Program-made: the position numbers and the translations under genes
From: Mesorhabditis belari
Taxonomy: Eukaryota > Nematoda > Chromadorea > Rhabditida > Rhabditidae
NCBI GenBank assembly: GCA_958450365.1
Contig: CAUEEP010000458.1
Span: 62,001-126,000 of the forward strand
Direction: 5' to 3'
Length of the DNA stretch: 64,000 bases
Part shown: piece by piece, positions 62,901 through 64,000 of the stretch
Layout: every line of letters begins with the position of its first letter
Numbering within the stretch: position 1 is the stretch's first letter
Notes under the pieces: generated by a model
Told to the model about the DNA's origin: nothing
Database searches by the model: none
The model's input: the letters and a program-made list of their open reading frames with translations, nothing else

Positions 62901-64000
62901 CATCAGATTAGCCAAGAGCGCTTGGATCGACAAAGAGTGAAAACAGAAGGAACACAGGTTTCGTAGAATTCAATTACTTTTACTAAAATCTAAAACTTTA
63001 GACAGAATACCCATCAACGTCGACGAGCACGTATCCGGTGGATGCGATGCGCGAGAGGAAAAGTCGATGGGATCAAGATCGGTTGAATCGAGAGATGAGA
63101 CAAGAAATGAGGCATGATGATCTGCTGGAAGCCACGAAGAGGTGAATAGAAATTGAGATTTACTTAGCAAGGCTTATAAGAGAAATGGTTGAGCCGATAA
63201 AATGCTATGCGATCTATACCACTCGCAGAACTTTATGCTGATTCCGGATAAGTATCCGGTTTTTGCAATCTGCCAGGAGTTATAAGCTTTATATATGGAA
63301 AGCAATGTGACAGATGGAATGCAATTGCACAAAGTCAGCACTTCTCAAGAAAAAAGCAAAAAACCAAAGTGGGGATCGAACCTGTGAGGTCTCGTTCTCG
63401 ACACGAGCGCTGTACCACTAGGCCACGGTTGCACGGTTTCGGTCCACAAGAAGACCGTTAAGTCTGCAAGGAGGCCGCAAGGAGATTCCAAATAACCACA
63501 TTTTCTTAACGAGTCCTAACAAAACTTTAGACACTTATAACACCTGGCAGATTGTCATTTAGTAAAAACGGAATACTTATTCGGAATCAGCATCAAATTC
63601 TGCGAATGGTATAGATCGCATAGCATTTCGCCAACTTTTGGTAAAACAACTTTTGATTCCCTATAGACAGGTATCACTTTAGAGTTGTTTCAAGGTATTC
63701 CAAAGCCAAATAATTGAACATCATGCAGTTACATTAGCAATTTTAGTATTTAGAGTATATCTCTTTCTTTCTAGATACTTTGATGACTACGATCGCCAAC
63801 TCAGACAGATGACGGCCGAGTTGCAATTGAGAGACACAGTTGAAAGAGAAGAAAGACAAAGAAGGAGACATTTCTCGGATTCTCCGAGAAATCGAAATCG
63901 AACATCGAGATTCACGTTTACTGATGATGATCCAATGTCGAGAGAATACAGAAAATTGGAGTTAATGGATGAATTGGCGAGGCGACGAGATGAAAGAGAC
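1..64000 (+). CDS. cla-1: Giant active-zone scaffold gene, clarinet/Piccolo/RIM-like, 61 exons, both ends outside the window
   Basis: All coding sequence found belongs to this one gene. Joined exons give about 7,260 codons without a stop. The protein is mostly disordered, rich in Ser, Glu, Gln and Pro, with repeated short helices of the RIM Rab-binding type (for example [20 protein letters not shown], exon 24) and a charged coiled-coil region at the 3' end. Proteins of this type organise synaptic vesicle release sites at the presynaptic membrane. Known C. elegans CLA-1L has a very long repetitive N-terminal part encoded largely in huge exons and C-terminal PDZ and C2 domains; the architecture here fits, but the PDZ and C2 exons are not in the window. 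UNC-10/RIM itself is less likely because no N-terminal zinc finger is seen and the length is far too great. Gene name is inference; that this is one gene is supported by phase agreement across 60 introns. Confidence 0.72.
11998..12281 (+). other. Intron 1, 284 bases
   Basis: Bounded by GTAAAG and TTTAG. Contains simple AT-rich sequence with short repeats (TAGATAGATT near 12009, CAGACTGT near 12155). No gene or element seen. Confidence 0.75.
12282..12663 (+). CDS. cla-1: Exon 2
   Basis: Enters in phase 0 and leaves in phase 1 (G|GTAGGT). After an acidic start ([14 protein letters not shown]) it encodes a less repetitive, more balanced segment with Cys, Trp and aromatic residues ([19 protein letters not shown], then [15 protein letters not shown]). 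This is one of the few stretches here that could fold as a small globular unit. No family recognised. Confidence 0.85.
12690..12845 (+). repeat. Tandem repeat of TAGTACAGCTAC type in intron 2
   Basis: Imperfect tandem copies of a roughly 12-14 base unit (ATAGTACAGCTAC) fill about half of the intron between exons 2 and 3. The unit contains AGCT and GTAC palindromes, so single strands could fold. Confidence 0.85.
12959..13094 (+). CDS. cla-1: Exon 3
   Basis: Acceptor TTTTAG, donor AG|GTATGA, phase 1 in and 2 out. Encodes [19 protein letters not shown] followed by a Ser-rich tail. Continues the balanced segment of exon 2. No known domain recognised. Confidence 0.85.
13242..13705 (+). CDS. cla-1: Exons 4-6 (13242-13287, 13413-13529, 13601-13705)
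   Basis: Exon 4 (46 bases) restores phase 0 and encodes [16 protein letters not shown]. Exon 5 (39 codons) is basic and Ser/Pro-rich ([13 protein letters not shown]). Exon 6 (35 codons) encodes [20 protein letters not shown] and then SSGADSRAS, which echoes the SSATSGAD linker of the exon 1 repeat. A 57-base stretch of exon 6 (13605-13661) occurs again inside the mariner relic downstream. Intron 4 (13288-13412) holds a short GACCTA tandem at about 13340-13380. Confidence 0.83.
14166..14222 (+). repeat. 57-base copy of host exon 6 inside the mariner
   Basis: Bases 14166-14222 match 13605-13661 without a difference that I can see, in the same orientation. Sequence on both sides differs from the host exon and intron, so it is an isolated exon piece and not a tandem duplication of the region. 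Confidence 0.85.
14576..15005 (+). pseudogene. Mariner transposase fragment, C-terminal half
   Basis: Reads in one frame to a stop at 15003-15005. It has the hallmarks of the mariner DD34D catalytic half: [11 protein letters not shown] with the second Asp, and [16 protein letters not shown] with the third, followed by a WLEKFF...YYERRIRKL tail ending NNGNYLE. The N-terminal DNA-binding region and the first catalytic Asp are gone. The frame opens upstream at 14535 only through inverted terminal-repeat sequence. It is a relic in the sense orientation of the host gene. Confidence 0.9.
15358..15654 (+). CDS. cla-1: Exons 7-8 (15358-15458, 15540-15654): RIM-like helices
   Basis: Exon 7 encodes [18 protein letters not shown] and exon 8 encodes [18 protein letters not shown]. 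Both match the pattern LTxEERxxIMxVMxxAE seen at the N-terminal Rab-binding helix of RIM-type proteins (DLSHLTEEERKIIMAVM in vertebrate RIM, from memory). They are linked by a Ser-rich spacer ([17 protein letters not shown]). Phases 0 to 2 to 0. The long introns on either side are repeat-filled. Confidence 0.87.
15755..16190. repeat. Palindromic dispersed repeat, family GCAATCTAACTTTAAGCTC, copy 1
   Basis: Two tandem units of about 190 bases. Each is itself an imperfect palindrome: TTGGCAATC...AACTTTAAGCTCAAAT at one end and the inverse at the other, joined by a CTTTCTCTGTCGATTGGTAC centre. Units are separated by GGGGCGCGTATAAAA-like sequence. The same arrangement recurs at about 33815-34225 and 60540-60935. 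No open frame; probably a non-autonomous element. Confidence 0.8.
16235..18653 (+). CDS. cla-1: Exon 9: second repeat exon, 16 short helix copies
   Basis: Acceptor TTTTCAG before ATGATCTCTGTG; donor GCAA|GTTGGT in phase 1, chosen because it is the only nearby donor that joins exon 10 in frame (a read-through would stop at 18661). After a Ser/Thr-rich head it carries 16 copies of a helix such as [20 protein letters not shown]. The copies are spaced from about 22 to over 50 residues apart, with PQQYKEPE linkers. Four in the middle (about 17520-17830) are nearly identical. The exon ends with an acidic, then charged segment ([20 protein letters not shown]) likely to be helical. The in-frame ATG at the acceptor could also serve a shorter isoform, but nothing specific supports this. 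Confidence 0.87.
18654..19477 (+). other. Intron 9 with a possible 45-base optional exon
   Basis: AT-rich with many TTTTAGATTTTAG runs and three copies of a CTTTAAATCAATAGCTTTATCTT-like unit at 19150-19250. At 19271-19315 there is an acceptor-like TTTTCAG and a donor-like AAAAA|GTAGCG around 45 bases, open in the phase needed (reading [14 protein letters not shown]). In another phase the same bases read [15 protein letters not shown] and stop at once, which could be an alternative C-terminus. Neither use can be decided from sequence. Confidence 0.5.
19478..19626 (+). CDS. cla-1: Exon 10
   Basis: Acceptor CTTTCAG, donor AAA|GTGAGT, phase 1 to 0. Encodes an Arg/Ser-rich segment ([19 protein letters not shown]) followed by [20 protein letters not shown] good candidate for phosphorylation by basophilic kinases (RRSS, RQSS). 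No family recognised. Confidence 0.85.
19942..20461 (-). mobile_element. 520-bp TA-flanked MITE, copy 1 (inverted relative to copies 2-4)
   Basis: Terminal inverted repeats TTGGGTTGGGGAGAATGAG followed by TCGGCGCC, flanked by TA. Internal sequence matches the copies at 39446, 44777 and 50876 in reverse orientation. No coding capacity. The first bases TTGGGTTGG equal those of the mariner relic at 13833, so it is probably mobilised by a mariner-type transposase. Confidence 0.92.
20477..20903 (+). CDS. cla-1: Exons 11-12 (20477-20525, 20823-20903)
   Basis: Small acidic exons: [16 protein letters not shown], then [16 protein letters not shown]. Phases 0 to 1 to 1. Donor of exon 12 is CAAG|GTTTGT, opening a 4.8-kb intron. 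Confidence 0.82.
21231..21590. repeat. 15-base tandem repeat AACTTTAAGCCATTC
   Basis: About 23 copies with C/T change at one site (GCC/GCT). The reverse strand stays open as an artificial [10 protein letters not shown] protein, which is a by-product of the 15-base period and not a gene. Confidence 0.95.
22468..23075. repeat. 110-base direct duplication flanking a mariner-like end and a perfect hairpin
   Basis: ACCTGTACAAATAAGTTTCA and the following 110 bases occur at about 22468-22580 and again at about 22962-23075. Between them, TTAGGTTGGAAAGAAAGTTC at about 22853 looks like a mariner terminal repeat, and 22884-22915 is a perfect 14-base inverted repeat (TGTGATATCACCGT). Confidence 0.75.
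23360..23725 (+). promoter_or_regulatory. GC-richer, pyrimidine-tailed block in intron 12; possible enhancer or internal promoter
   Basis: Against an AT-rich intron this block is GC-rich, with a CACGTG E-box at about 23456-23461 and a run of CCCTTTTC-type pyrimidines. Similar-looking blocks occur at 52745-53215, 56700-57065 and 61015-61380. Possible regulatory element by composition only; no TATA box or start site can be shown. Confidence 0.25.
24405..24604. repeat. Telomere-like 11-base satellite CCTAAGCCTAG
   Basis: About 18 near-perfect copies. Each unit is GCCTAA (complement of the nematode telomere word TTAGGC) plus GCCTA, so the array is a telomere-like repeat with a base missing from every second unit. 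Confidence 0.93.
24650..25178. repeat. Tandem duplication of about 260 bases
   Basis: The segment starting near CAATTCAAAAAAACAAACAA at about 24650 and running to TTTTTTCCTCTCTC at about 24892 is repeated with few changes from about 24920 to 25175. Each copy includes a TTTCTGTTTCAGGAA acceptor-like site, but no open frame follows. Confidence 0.85.
25387..25483. repeat. 19-base tandem repeat GCTAATGCTTACTAGTGAA, five copies
   Basis: Nearly perfect copies just upstream of exon 13; the last copy has GCCAATGC. Confidence 0.93.
25660..25820 (+). CDS. cla-1: Exon 13: Gly/Ser-rich
   Basis: Acceptor TTTTCAG, donor AAG|GTTGGA, phase 1 to 0. Encodes [15 protein letters not shown] and [20 protein letters not shown]. 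The Gly-Phe-Leu spacing continuing into exon 14 suggests a glycine-rich amphipathic helix that could touch membrane; this is inference. Confidence 0.85.
26204..26982. mobile_element. Two TA-flanked foldback elements with TIR TACCGTATTTTCTCTAATAG
   Basis: Copies at 26204-26504 and 26761-26982, each starting TACCGTAxTTTCTCTAATAG and ending with the inverted form CTATTAGAGAxAATACGGTA. The interior shares GCTACATTTTCCGACCCCAC and GATAAGCGGTTCTCGAGATT. A right half alone lies at about 27192-27304. Further copies are at 29553-30023 (inverted) and 36863-37416. Confidence 0.85.
27505..27600 (+). CDS. cla-1: Exon 14
   Basis: Acceptor TTTCTAG, donor CAG|GTTAGT, 32 codons in phase 0. Encodes [20 protein letters not shown], a predicted helix, then a Pro-rich end ([12 protein letters not shown]). 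It lies between two complementary intron segments (27321-27490 and 29376-29545). Confidence 0.85.
28378..28657. repeat. Two hairpins (28378-28414 and 28576-28657)
   Basis: The first is a perfect 16-base stem (GATGAGCTATACTTTA) with a five-base loop. The second has arms of about 36 bases (GTCCACCAATTCAAGAACAT and on) with an eight-base loop. Likely remains of small foldback elements. Confidence 0.85.
28742..29222. mobile_element. Foldback element built from palindromic GGACGTCC words
   Basis: Long inverted arms (about 28742-28915 and 28990-29222) around a 75-base AT-rich centre. Within the arms the palindrome CGGACGTCCG or GGACGTCC recurs many times, alternating with TCTGAGGAGA, CTCAGAGTCGG and GAATGATCATTC, which is also a palindrome. 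Both ends carry TTACGTCCGAATCTGAGGAG or its inverse. No coding capacity. Confidence 0.9.
29553..30023. mobile_element. TACCGTATTT foldback family, inverted composite copy
   Basis: Begins TACCGTATTTTCTCTAATAG, contains the complement of the GCGGTTCTCGAGATT interior twice, and ends CTATTAGAGAGAAT without the last bases. It looks like two elements nested or fused. Confidence 0.8.
30432..30482. repeat. Short hairpin with a 23-base stem
   Basis: TAGAGATAAGATTAC followed by AATAACTTT pairs with the downstream inverse with one mismatch and a two-base loop. Size is like a small-RNA precursor, but the loop is too tight for a typical miRNA. Confidence 0.8.
31220..33495. repeat. Large nested inverted and direct repeat complex
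   Basis: A segment with CTTACAAG..AATGCCAACTA, AACGTTTTCTCATTGA and a GAAGCTCATTGAA run appears at about 31240-31430, inverted at about 31800-31960 and 32490-32710, and forward again at about 33150-33300. TTGTAAGCAGATTGAAAGAT and the next 80 bases recur in direct order at about 31950 and 32690. A second module with CAACTCGC..AAAACTCTTCTAAGTG lies between. Overall it resembles two copies of one long foldback inserted in or beside each other. No coding frame. Confidence 0.75.
31432..31605. mobile_element. Pogo/Tigger-type MITE
   Basis: 174 bases, TA-flanked, with terminal repeats CAGTCGAACCTCTCTATAAC and the inverse GTTATAGAGAGGTTCGACTG. This is the known end of pogo/Tigger elements. Interior has further ACGTTATA(TA)GAGGTTTACG repeats. 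Inserted in the larger foldback complex. Confidence 0.9.
33815..34225. repeat. Palindromic dispersed repeat GCAATCTAACTTTAAGCTC, copy 2
   Basis: Same two-unit structure as at 15755-16190, with a TTTTATATGCACCC link at about 34030. Confidence 0.8.
34290..35345 (-). pseudogene. Decayed Tc1/mariner transposase, minus strand, duplicated
   Basis: On the minus strand the frames hold [17 protein letters not shown] (about 35180-35110) and [22 protein letters not shown] (near 34600-34540), which match the catalytic second and third blocks of Tc1/mariner transposases (QND/QDx...WPPxSPDLNPxDFSVW). The WPP block and its surroundings occur about three times as direct repeats (near 34550, 34790 and 35070), with frameshifts between. 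A mariner-like end TTGGGTTGGGTTAAGTTGAA lies at about 34290. A dead relic. Confidence 0.75.
35472..36175. mobile_element. 704-bp TTAA-flanked DNA element with long inverted ends
   Basis: Starts A followed by a run of about 13 G and TATTAATCGCGGCCGGGTGA. It ends with the inverse (TCACCCGGCCGCGATTAATA, then C's and T), with TTAA on both sides. Terminal repeats are about 190-200 bases. TTAA target sites are used by piggyBac and Kolobok-type elements; ends starting AGGG fit the latter better, but the family is not certain. It contains one short open frame. Confidence 0.87.
35600..35890 (+). CDS. 96-residue frame inside the TTAA element; unknown product
   Basis: The start lies in the left inverted repeat, and the unique part encodes [20 protein letters not shown], then an acidic end ([12 protein letters not shown]) and stop at 35888-35890. 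No domain recognised. It may be a remnant of a larger transposase or accessory protein left by internal deletion. The first 30 residues are coded by inverted-repeat sequence, so the true start, if any, is uncertain. Confidence 0.4.
   Translation: MMGLQIFGDTVRLGEKQDRHSSDTSAKRHLFEKTKTSSDHKWKKDLIVSIKALKMSYSGGDPVTSGEDALEIDNLGSRFEELLYLSEDESEQEEQL
36863..37645. repeat. TACCGTATTT foldback element plus tandem duplication of its flank
   Basis: A complete element at 36863-37084 is followed by a 220-base flank (ACTAGATAAAGCTAAATGTA and on). A right half of the element follows at about 37305-37416, then the same flank again to about 37640. The same flank also follows the element at 26982 (about 26983-27190). 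So element and flank have been duplicated together at least three times. Confidence 0.85.
38185..38865. mobile_element. Long foldback element
   Basis: Inverted arms of about 150-170 bases (about 38185-38355 and 38695-38865) with shared words GTGTCGCTCGGCAC, CCCATTATCTAATCGATT and TTTTTCTGGA. The centre is AT-rich with a TTTTAATG tandem run at about 38380-38450. No coding capacity. Confidence 0.82.
38970..39140 (+). CDS. cla-1: Exon 15: RIM-like helix
   Basis: 57 codons in phase 0 after the 11.4-kb intron; donor CAA|GTTTGT. Encodes [19 protein letters not shown], one of the best matches in the window to the RIM-type helix DLSHLxxxERxxIMAVM. Gln/Pro/Ser-rich tail. Confidence 0.88.
39446..39965 (+). 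mobile_element. 520-bp TA-flanked MITE, copy 2
   Basis: Same ends and length as the others, forward orientation. The host sequence around it (CTCTAAATACTAACTA...GTATTTAGGGG) is itself a short duplicated stretch also found at about 39330. Confidence 0.93.
40478..40815 (+). CDS. cla-1: Exons 16-17 (40478-40591, 40671-40815): helix split by an intron
   Basis: Exon 16 ends and exon 17 begins inside one helix, [18 protein letters not shown]. Exon 17 continues through a Pro/Ile spacer to the start of the next helix, [11 protein letters not shown], leaving in phase 1. Donors AAG|GTTTCT and TTAG|GTTTGC. Confidence 0.87.
41538..42164 (+). CDS. cla-1: Exons 18-21 (41538-41690, 41743-41783, 41823-41925, 42030-42164): duplicated helix exons
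   Basis: Each helix is cut by an intron at the same codon in phase 1: the first half (RKIL, QKIL, RRIQ) ends one exon and the second half ([23 protein letters not shown]) starts the next. Helices are [18 protein letters not shown] and [18 protein letters not shown]. Introns are very small (52, 39 and 104 bases). Linkers are Ser/Thr/Pro/Gln-rich. Confidence 0.88.
42165..42314. repeat. Intron 21 with TTAGATTG tandem
   Basis: About a dozen copies of TTAGATTG or TTCGATTG fill 42180-42285. Confidence 0.9.
42315..42587 (+). CDS. cla-1: Exons 22-23 (42315-42477, 42517-42587)
   Basis: Exon 22 encodes [18 protein letters not shown], another helix copy. Exon 23, after a 39-base intron, encodes [19 protein letters not shown], which repeats [11 protein letters not shown] and offers Tyr sites in acidic context. 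Phases 1, 2, 1. Confidence 0.86.
42680..42975 (+). CDS. cla-1: Exons 24-25 (42680-42820, 42860-42975) with a 39-base in-frame intron
   Basis: Exon 24 encodes [20 protein letters not shown], the clearest match to RIM's DLSHLTEEERKIIMAVM. Exon 25 encodes Thr/Ser/Pro sequence, then a charged helix ([17 protein letters not shown]). The intron between (GTTTGATG...TATTCAG) is 39 bases and has no stop in frame, so it could be retained as 13 extra residues. Donor of exon 25 is AGG|GTTTGT. Confidence 0.84.
43052..43557 (+). CDS. cla-1: Exons 26-27 (43052-43243, 43384-43557)
   Basis: Phase 0 throughout. Exon 26 is Ser/Asp/Glu-rich ([20 protein letters not shown]), exon 27 is more helical ([29 protein letters not shown]). 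No family recognised. Confidence 0.87.
43842..43913 (+). pseudogene. tRNA-like sequence with intact B box, intron 27
   Basis: Has the D arm (GTTGGTAGAGC), a loop reading CTGGTAA (anticodon GGT, Thr, if read as a tRNA) and a perfect T arm (GCGGGTTCGAATCCCGT) with B box GGTTCGAATCC. The 5' acceptor side (AATACTG) does not pair with ATGACCA and the anticodon stem has a mismatch, so it is probably a tRNA pseudogene. The preceding 43600-43830 is GC-rich low-complexity sequence. Confidence 0.65.
43970..44400 (+). CDS. cla-1: Exons 28-30 (43970-44069, 44128-44211, 44252-44400)
   Basis: Phases 0-1, 1-1, 1-0; introns of 58 and 40 bases. Content: [20 protein letters not shown], then [17 protein letters not shown], then acidic [20 protein letters not shown]. 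The similarly acidic and aromatic pieces suggest binding motifs rather than a folded domain. Confidence 0.85.
44681..44755 (+). CDS. cla-1: Exon 31
   Basis: 25 codons in phase 0 ([17 protein letters not shown] and Thr-rich tail). The following intron is almost wholly MITE copy 3. Confidence 0.82.
44777..45296 (+). mobile_element. 520-bp TA-flanked MITE, copy 3
   Basis: Forward orientation, same length and ends as the others. Intron 31 is 603 bases, so without the insertion it would be about 81-83 bases, the size of its neighbours. Confidence 0.93.
45359..45583 (+). CDS. cla-1: Exon 32
   Basis: 75 codons, phase 0. Gln/Thr-rich first half ([20 protein letters not shown]), then a basic patch ([12 protein letters not shown]) next to an acidic one ([17 protein letters not shown]). 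The acidic Ser clusters look like casein kinase 2 sites. Confidence 0.87.
45584..46274. repeat. Intron 32 with 12-base tandem AGCTTCAGCTTT
   Basis: About 45905-46188 is a near-perfect array of roughly 23 copies. Both strands stay open (Ala-Leu-Ala-Ser and Lys-Ala-Glu-Ala type) only because of the 12-base period. Upstream, an inverted pair around GTTGGATTACTGTAGACAGT flanks 45700-45850 (left AGTAATCCAACTTAA, right TTAAGTTGGATTACT). Confidence 0.92.
46275..47175 (+). CDS. cla-1: Exons 33-38 (46275-46376, 46468-46557, 46629-46763, 46843-46917, 46983-47064, 47107-47175)
   Basis: Six small exons, phases all consistent (0 until exon 37, then 1). They encode a charged helix ([19 protein letters not shown]), [19 protein letters not shown], a His/Gln/Pro segment, [18 protein letters not shown] with an acidic end, [20 protein letters not shown], and [14 protein letters not shown]. 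Introns of 42-91 bases. No named domain; the mix of aromatic and acidic residues suggests conserved interaction motifs. Confidence 0.85.
47237..47410. repeat. 57-base tandem, three copies
   Basis: TAAAGCCAGACTTGAGCCAA and the following bases through GAAATCGGGTAAAGAA repeat three times at the start of intron 38. Confidence 0.92.
47545..47905. mobile_element. Foldback element with TIR TTGCCGTTGGCAATTTAAGG
   Basis: Arms of about 140 bases (47553-47690 and about 47760-47905) carry CTTAGCACCAACCCTTC, ATCATTCGAT and CCAAAATCAACTCAATATAT and their inverses around a GC-rich centre (CCCCGCCCATTATGGGCGG, itself palindromic). No coding capacity. Confidence 0.87.
47957..48524 (+). CDS. cla-1: Exons 39-41 (47957-48115, 48154-48219, 48342-48524)
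   Basis: Exon 39 encodes a basic helix ([20 protein letters not shown], then [13 protein letters not shown]). Exons 40-41 are Ser/Thr/Pro-rich. Exons 39 and 41 both end ACA A with weak donors GTTAGC and GTTCGT in phase 1, and the next exons begin CT, giving Thr. Intron 39 is only 38 bases. If the exon 41 donor is not used, translation runs on as [16 protein letters not shown] and stops at 48572-48574, a possible alternative C-terminus. Confidence 0.82.
49057..49163 (+). CDS. cla-1: Exon 42
   Basis: Phase 1 to 0. Encodes Thr/Ala/Pro-rich sequence ([20 protein letters not shown]). Intron 41 before it (532 bases) has no element that I can recognise. Confidence 0.82.
49170..49610. repeat. 20-base tandem satellite TCTAGAGGATTGTTGCGTAG
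   Basis: About 21-22 copies with a few variants (GATGATCG, GAGGATCG, GTGTATTC). The variants recur in blocks, which points to growth by unequal exchange of multi-unit segments. Confidence 0.95.
49755..50135 (+). CDS. cla-1: Exons 43-45 (49755-49839, 49890-49969, 50065-50135)
   Basis: Phases 0-1, 1-0, 0-2. Encodes [20 protein letters not shown], then Ser/Pro/His-rich sequence, then acidic [20 protein letters not shown]. No family recognised. Confidence 0.84.
50136..51475 (+). other. Intron 45, 1.3 kb, with MITE and degenerate repeats
   Basis: Contains GC-richer repeated phrases around 50470-50570 (GAGCCTAATAGCAAGGCTTG, two copies), a solo MITE end at about 50803 (TATTGGGTTGGGGAGAAT, then unrelated sequence) and the complete MITE copy 4. 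The acceptor just before 51476 was chosen over three nearer AG sites, all of which lead to stops in the required phase. Confidence 0.7.
50876..51395 (+). mobile_element. 520-bp TA-flanked MITE, copy 4
   Basis: Forward orientation, same ends and length as copies 2 and 3, inserted about 70 bases from a solo end of the same family. Confidence 0.93.
51476..52049 (+). CDS. cla-1: Exons 46-48 (51476-51648, 51687-51724, 51900-52049)
   Basis: Exon 46 (phase 2 to 1; weak donor CCAA|GTTTGT) encodes [20 protein letters not shown] and a Pro/Ser/Trp segment. Exon 47 is 38 bases after a 38-base intron. Exon 48 encodes [15 protein letters not shown] and a helix [20 protein letters not shown]. Its first codon is an ATG right after TTTAG, so it could also start a shorter isoform by trans-splicing; nothing else supports that. 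Confidence 0.8.
52745..53215 (+). promoter_or_regulatory. Pyrimidine-rich, GC-richer block; possible internal promoter or enhancer
   Basis: Long CTTTTTC/CCCTTTTC runs and GC-rich words in an AT-rich intron, upstream of the exons that a shorter isoform would need. Known CLA-1 isoforms start from internal promoters, so intron blocks like this are candidates; the sequence alone does not show a start site. Confidence 0.25.
54640..54806. repeat. AGAACCAGAACT tandem array
   Basis: Six-base units AGAACC and AGAACT in irregular order over about 165 bases. Confidence 0.93.
55004..55121 (+). CDS. cla-1: Exon 49
   Basis: Phase 0 to 1 (ATTC|GTAAGT). Encodes [20 protein letters not shown] and a Thr/Gln/Pro tail. 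The donor is a perfect consensus. Confidence 0.84.
55122..57792 (+). other. Intron 49, 2.7 kb
   Basis: Begins with a GTTCTCAAAGA tandem (about 55199-55285). Has a gene-like GC-richer block at 56700-57065 and otherwise AT-rich sequence. No coding exon that fits the phase was found. Confidence 0.72.
56700..57065 (+). promoter_or_regulatory. GC-rich block with CACGTG; possible internal promoter or enhancer
   Basis: Starts with GGGGGGTGAATGAAGCC and a second G run (GCTGGGGGGACC), includes CCACGTGTG at about 56918, and ends in CCTTTTTTTACTTT. Composition stands out sharply from its surroundings. Inference from composition only. Confidence 0.27.
57793..59160 (+). CDS. cla-1: Exons 50-54 (57793-57929, 58355-58499, 58572-58720, 58759-58845, 58973-59160)
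   Basis: Phases 1-0, 0-1, 1-0, 0-0, 0-2. Low-complexity Ser/Thr/Gln/Pro/Gly/Ala protein with scattered Phe ([37 protein letters not shown]). Such sequence is typical of disordered, condensate-forming scaffolds; that role is inference. Exon 54 contains [11 protein letters not shown] and ends [12 protein letters not shown]. Introns of 38-425 bases. Confidence 0.87.
59489..59562 (+). pseudogene. tRNA-like sequence, intron 54
   Basis: D arm TAGCTCAGTGGCTAGAGC (A-box-like) and T arm GAGGGTTCAATCCCCTC with B box GGTTCAATCCC are perfect. The acceptor stem pairs at five of seven positions counting one G-T. The anticodon stem does not form (TCTTT against GCTAA). Reads GGA at the anticodon position but lacks the long variable arm of tRNA-Ser, so it is probably a pseudogene. 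Confidence 0.65.
59688..59784 (+). CDS. cla-1: Exon 55: start of coiled-coil region
   Basis: Phase 2 to 0. Encodes a basic segment ([16 protein letters not shown]) and [11 protein letters not shown], which continues as a helix into exon 56 despite a 2-kb intron. Confidence 0.86.
60540..60935. repeat. Palindromic dispersed repeat GCAATCTAACTTTAAGCTC, copy 3
   Basis: Same two-unit structure as copies 1 and 2, including a TTTTATACGCGCCC link at about 60755. Confidence 0.82.
61015..61380 (+). promoter_or_regulatory. Pyrimidine-rich, GC-richer block; possible internal promoter or enhancer
   Basis: CTCTTCCTCTTTTCCTCTTC and GCCGCCCG words in an AT-rich intron just upstream of the coiled-coil exons. 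Composition-based only. Confidence 0.25.
61809..61918 (+). CDS. cla-1: Exon 56: charged coiled coil
   Basis: Phase 0 to 2. Encodes [20 protein letters not shown] and [15 protein letters not shown]. The dense, well-ordered helix stands out from the low-complexity exons before it and is likely among the most conserved parts of the protein. Confidence 0.88.
62224..62519 (+). CDS. cla-1: Exons 57-58 (62224-62355, 62400-62519)
   Basis: Phase 2 to 2 in both, intron of 44 bases. Exon 57 encodes [20 protein letters not shown] and a Thr-rich tail; exon 58 is Tyr/Pro/Gln-rich ([18 protein letters not shown]). Confidence 0.86.
62792..63141 (+). CDS. cla-1: Exons 59-60 (62792-62957, 63002-63141)
   Basis: Phases 2-0 and 0-2, intron of 44 bases. 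Exon 59 encodes [20 protein letters not shown] and a charged helix; exon 60 encodes [20 protein letters not shown], strongly coiled-coil-like. Confidence 0.87.
63192..63634. mobile_element. Foldback element enclosing a tRNA-like sequence, intron 60
   Basis: Inverted arms of about 95 bases (about 63195-63290 and 63534-63633) share ATGCTATGCGATCTATACCA, GCTGATTCCG and CAATCTGCCAGG with their inverses, at roughly 85 percent identity by eye. The 240-base centre holds a tRNA-like sequence on the minus strand. Confidence 0.85.
63362..63430 (-). pseudogene. tRNA-like sequence inside the foldback
   Basis: Read on the minus strand: acceptor halves AACCGTG and TTTGGTT pair at six of seven positions with wobbles, the A-box-like TGGCCTAGTGG and B box GGTTCGATCCC are present, and the anticodon arm is perfect (CTCGT, loop GTCGAGA, ACGAG; anticodon CGA). 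The T stem is poor (ACAGG against CCCAC). Probably a tRNA-derived sequence rather than a working tRNA. Confidence 0.65.
63775..64000 (+). CDS. cla-1: Exon 61 (3' end outside window): coiled coil
   Basis: Acceptor TTTCTAG; open to the last base. Encodes [20 protein letters not shown], an Arg/Glu-rich helix, a Ser/Arg segment ([18 protein letters not shown]) and a second charged helix. No PDZ or C2 sequence has begun yet. Confidence 0.87.

Noticed and set aside
1..64000. UNC-10/RIM as the identity of the gene
   Set aside because: RIM proteins have an N-terminal zinc finger next to the helix and are far shorter; no Cys-rich finger is seen here and the helix is repeated about 50 times.

Overview
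The window is a piece of a nematode genome. The evidence is introns of only 38-44 bases among much larger ones, splice acceptors of the TTTTCAG/TTTTAG type, AT-rich introns, many mariner-type and TA- or TTAA-flanked elements, and a satellite related to the nematode telomere word. I see one protein-coding gene. It runs on the + strand across the whole window and is cut at both ends.

Joining 61 exons by splice consensus and reading phase gives one open frame of about 7,260 codons. It looks like the long isoform of an active-zone scaffold of the RIM/Piccolo/Fife type. The best match I can name from memory is C. elegans clarinet (cla-1), whose long isoform has a huge repetitive N-terminal region and ends in PDZ and C2 domains. 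No PDZ or C2 domain lies in the window, so those ends would lie downstream. The name is inferred from architecture and motifs, not from an alignment.

Layout: 1-11997 is a single exon with 27 copies of a helix-plus-acidic repeat. 12282-15654 holds seven small exons, one intron of which carries a rearranged mariner element. 16235-18653 is a second repeat exon with 16 short helix copies. 19478-27600 has small exons separated by two large introns rich in repeats. 27601-38969 is an 11.4-kb intron packed with foldback elements, MITEs and transposase relics. 38970-52049 is a dense run of 34 small exons, including a series of RIM-like helix exons. 55004-59160 holds low-complexity Ser/Thr/Pro/Gln exons, and 59688-64000 holds charged coiled-coil exons.

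The main theme is that one short helix, of the form LTxEERxxIMxVMxxAE and resembling the N-terminal Rab-binding helix of RIM proteins, appears about 50 times: 27 in exon 1, 16 in exon 9 and nine in middle exons. The introns are the second point of interest. They hold four MITEs of exactly 520 bp, a mariner carrying a 57-base copy of a host exon, a foldback made of palindromic GGACGTCC words, a TTAA-flanked element with its own reading frame, inverted repeats flanking one exon, and three tRNA-like sequences, one of them inside a foldback. Exon borders were placed by eye; nearly all agree in phase, but a border could be off by a base or two.
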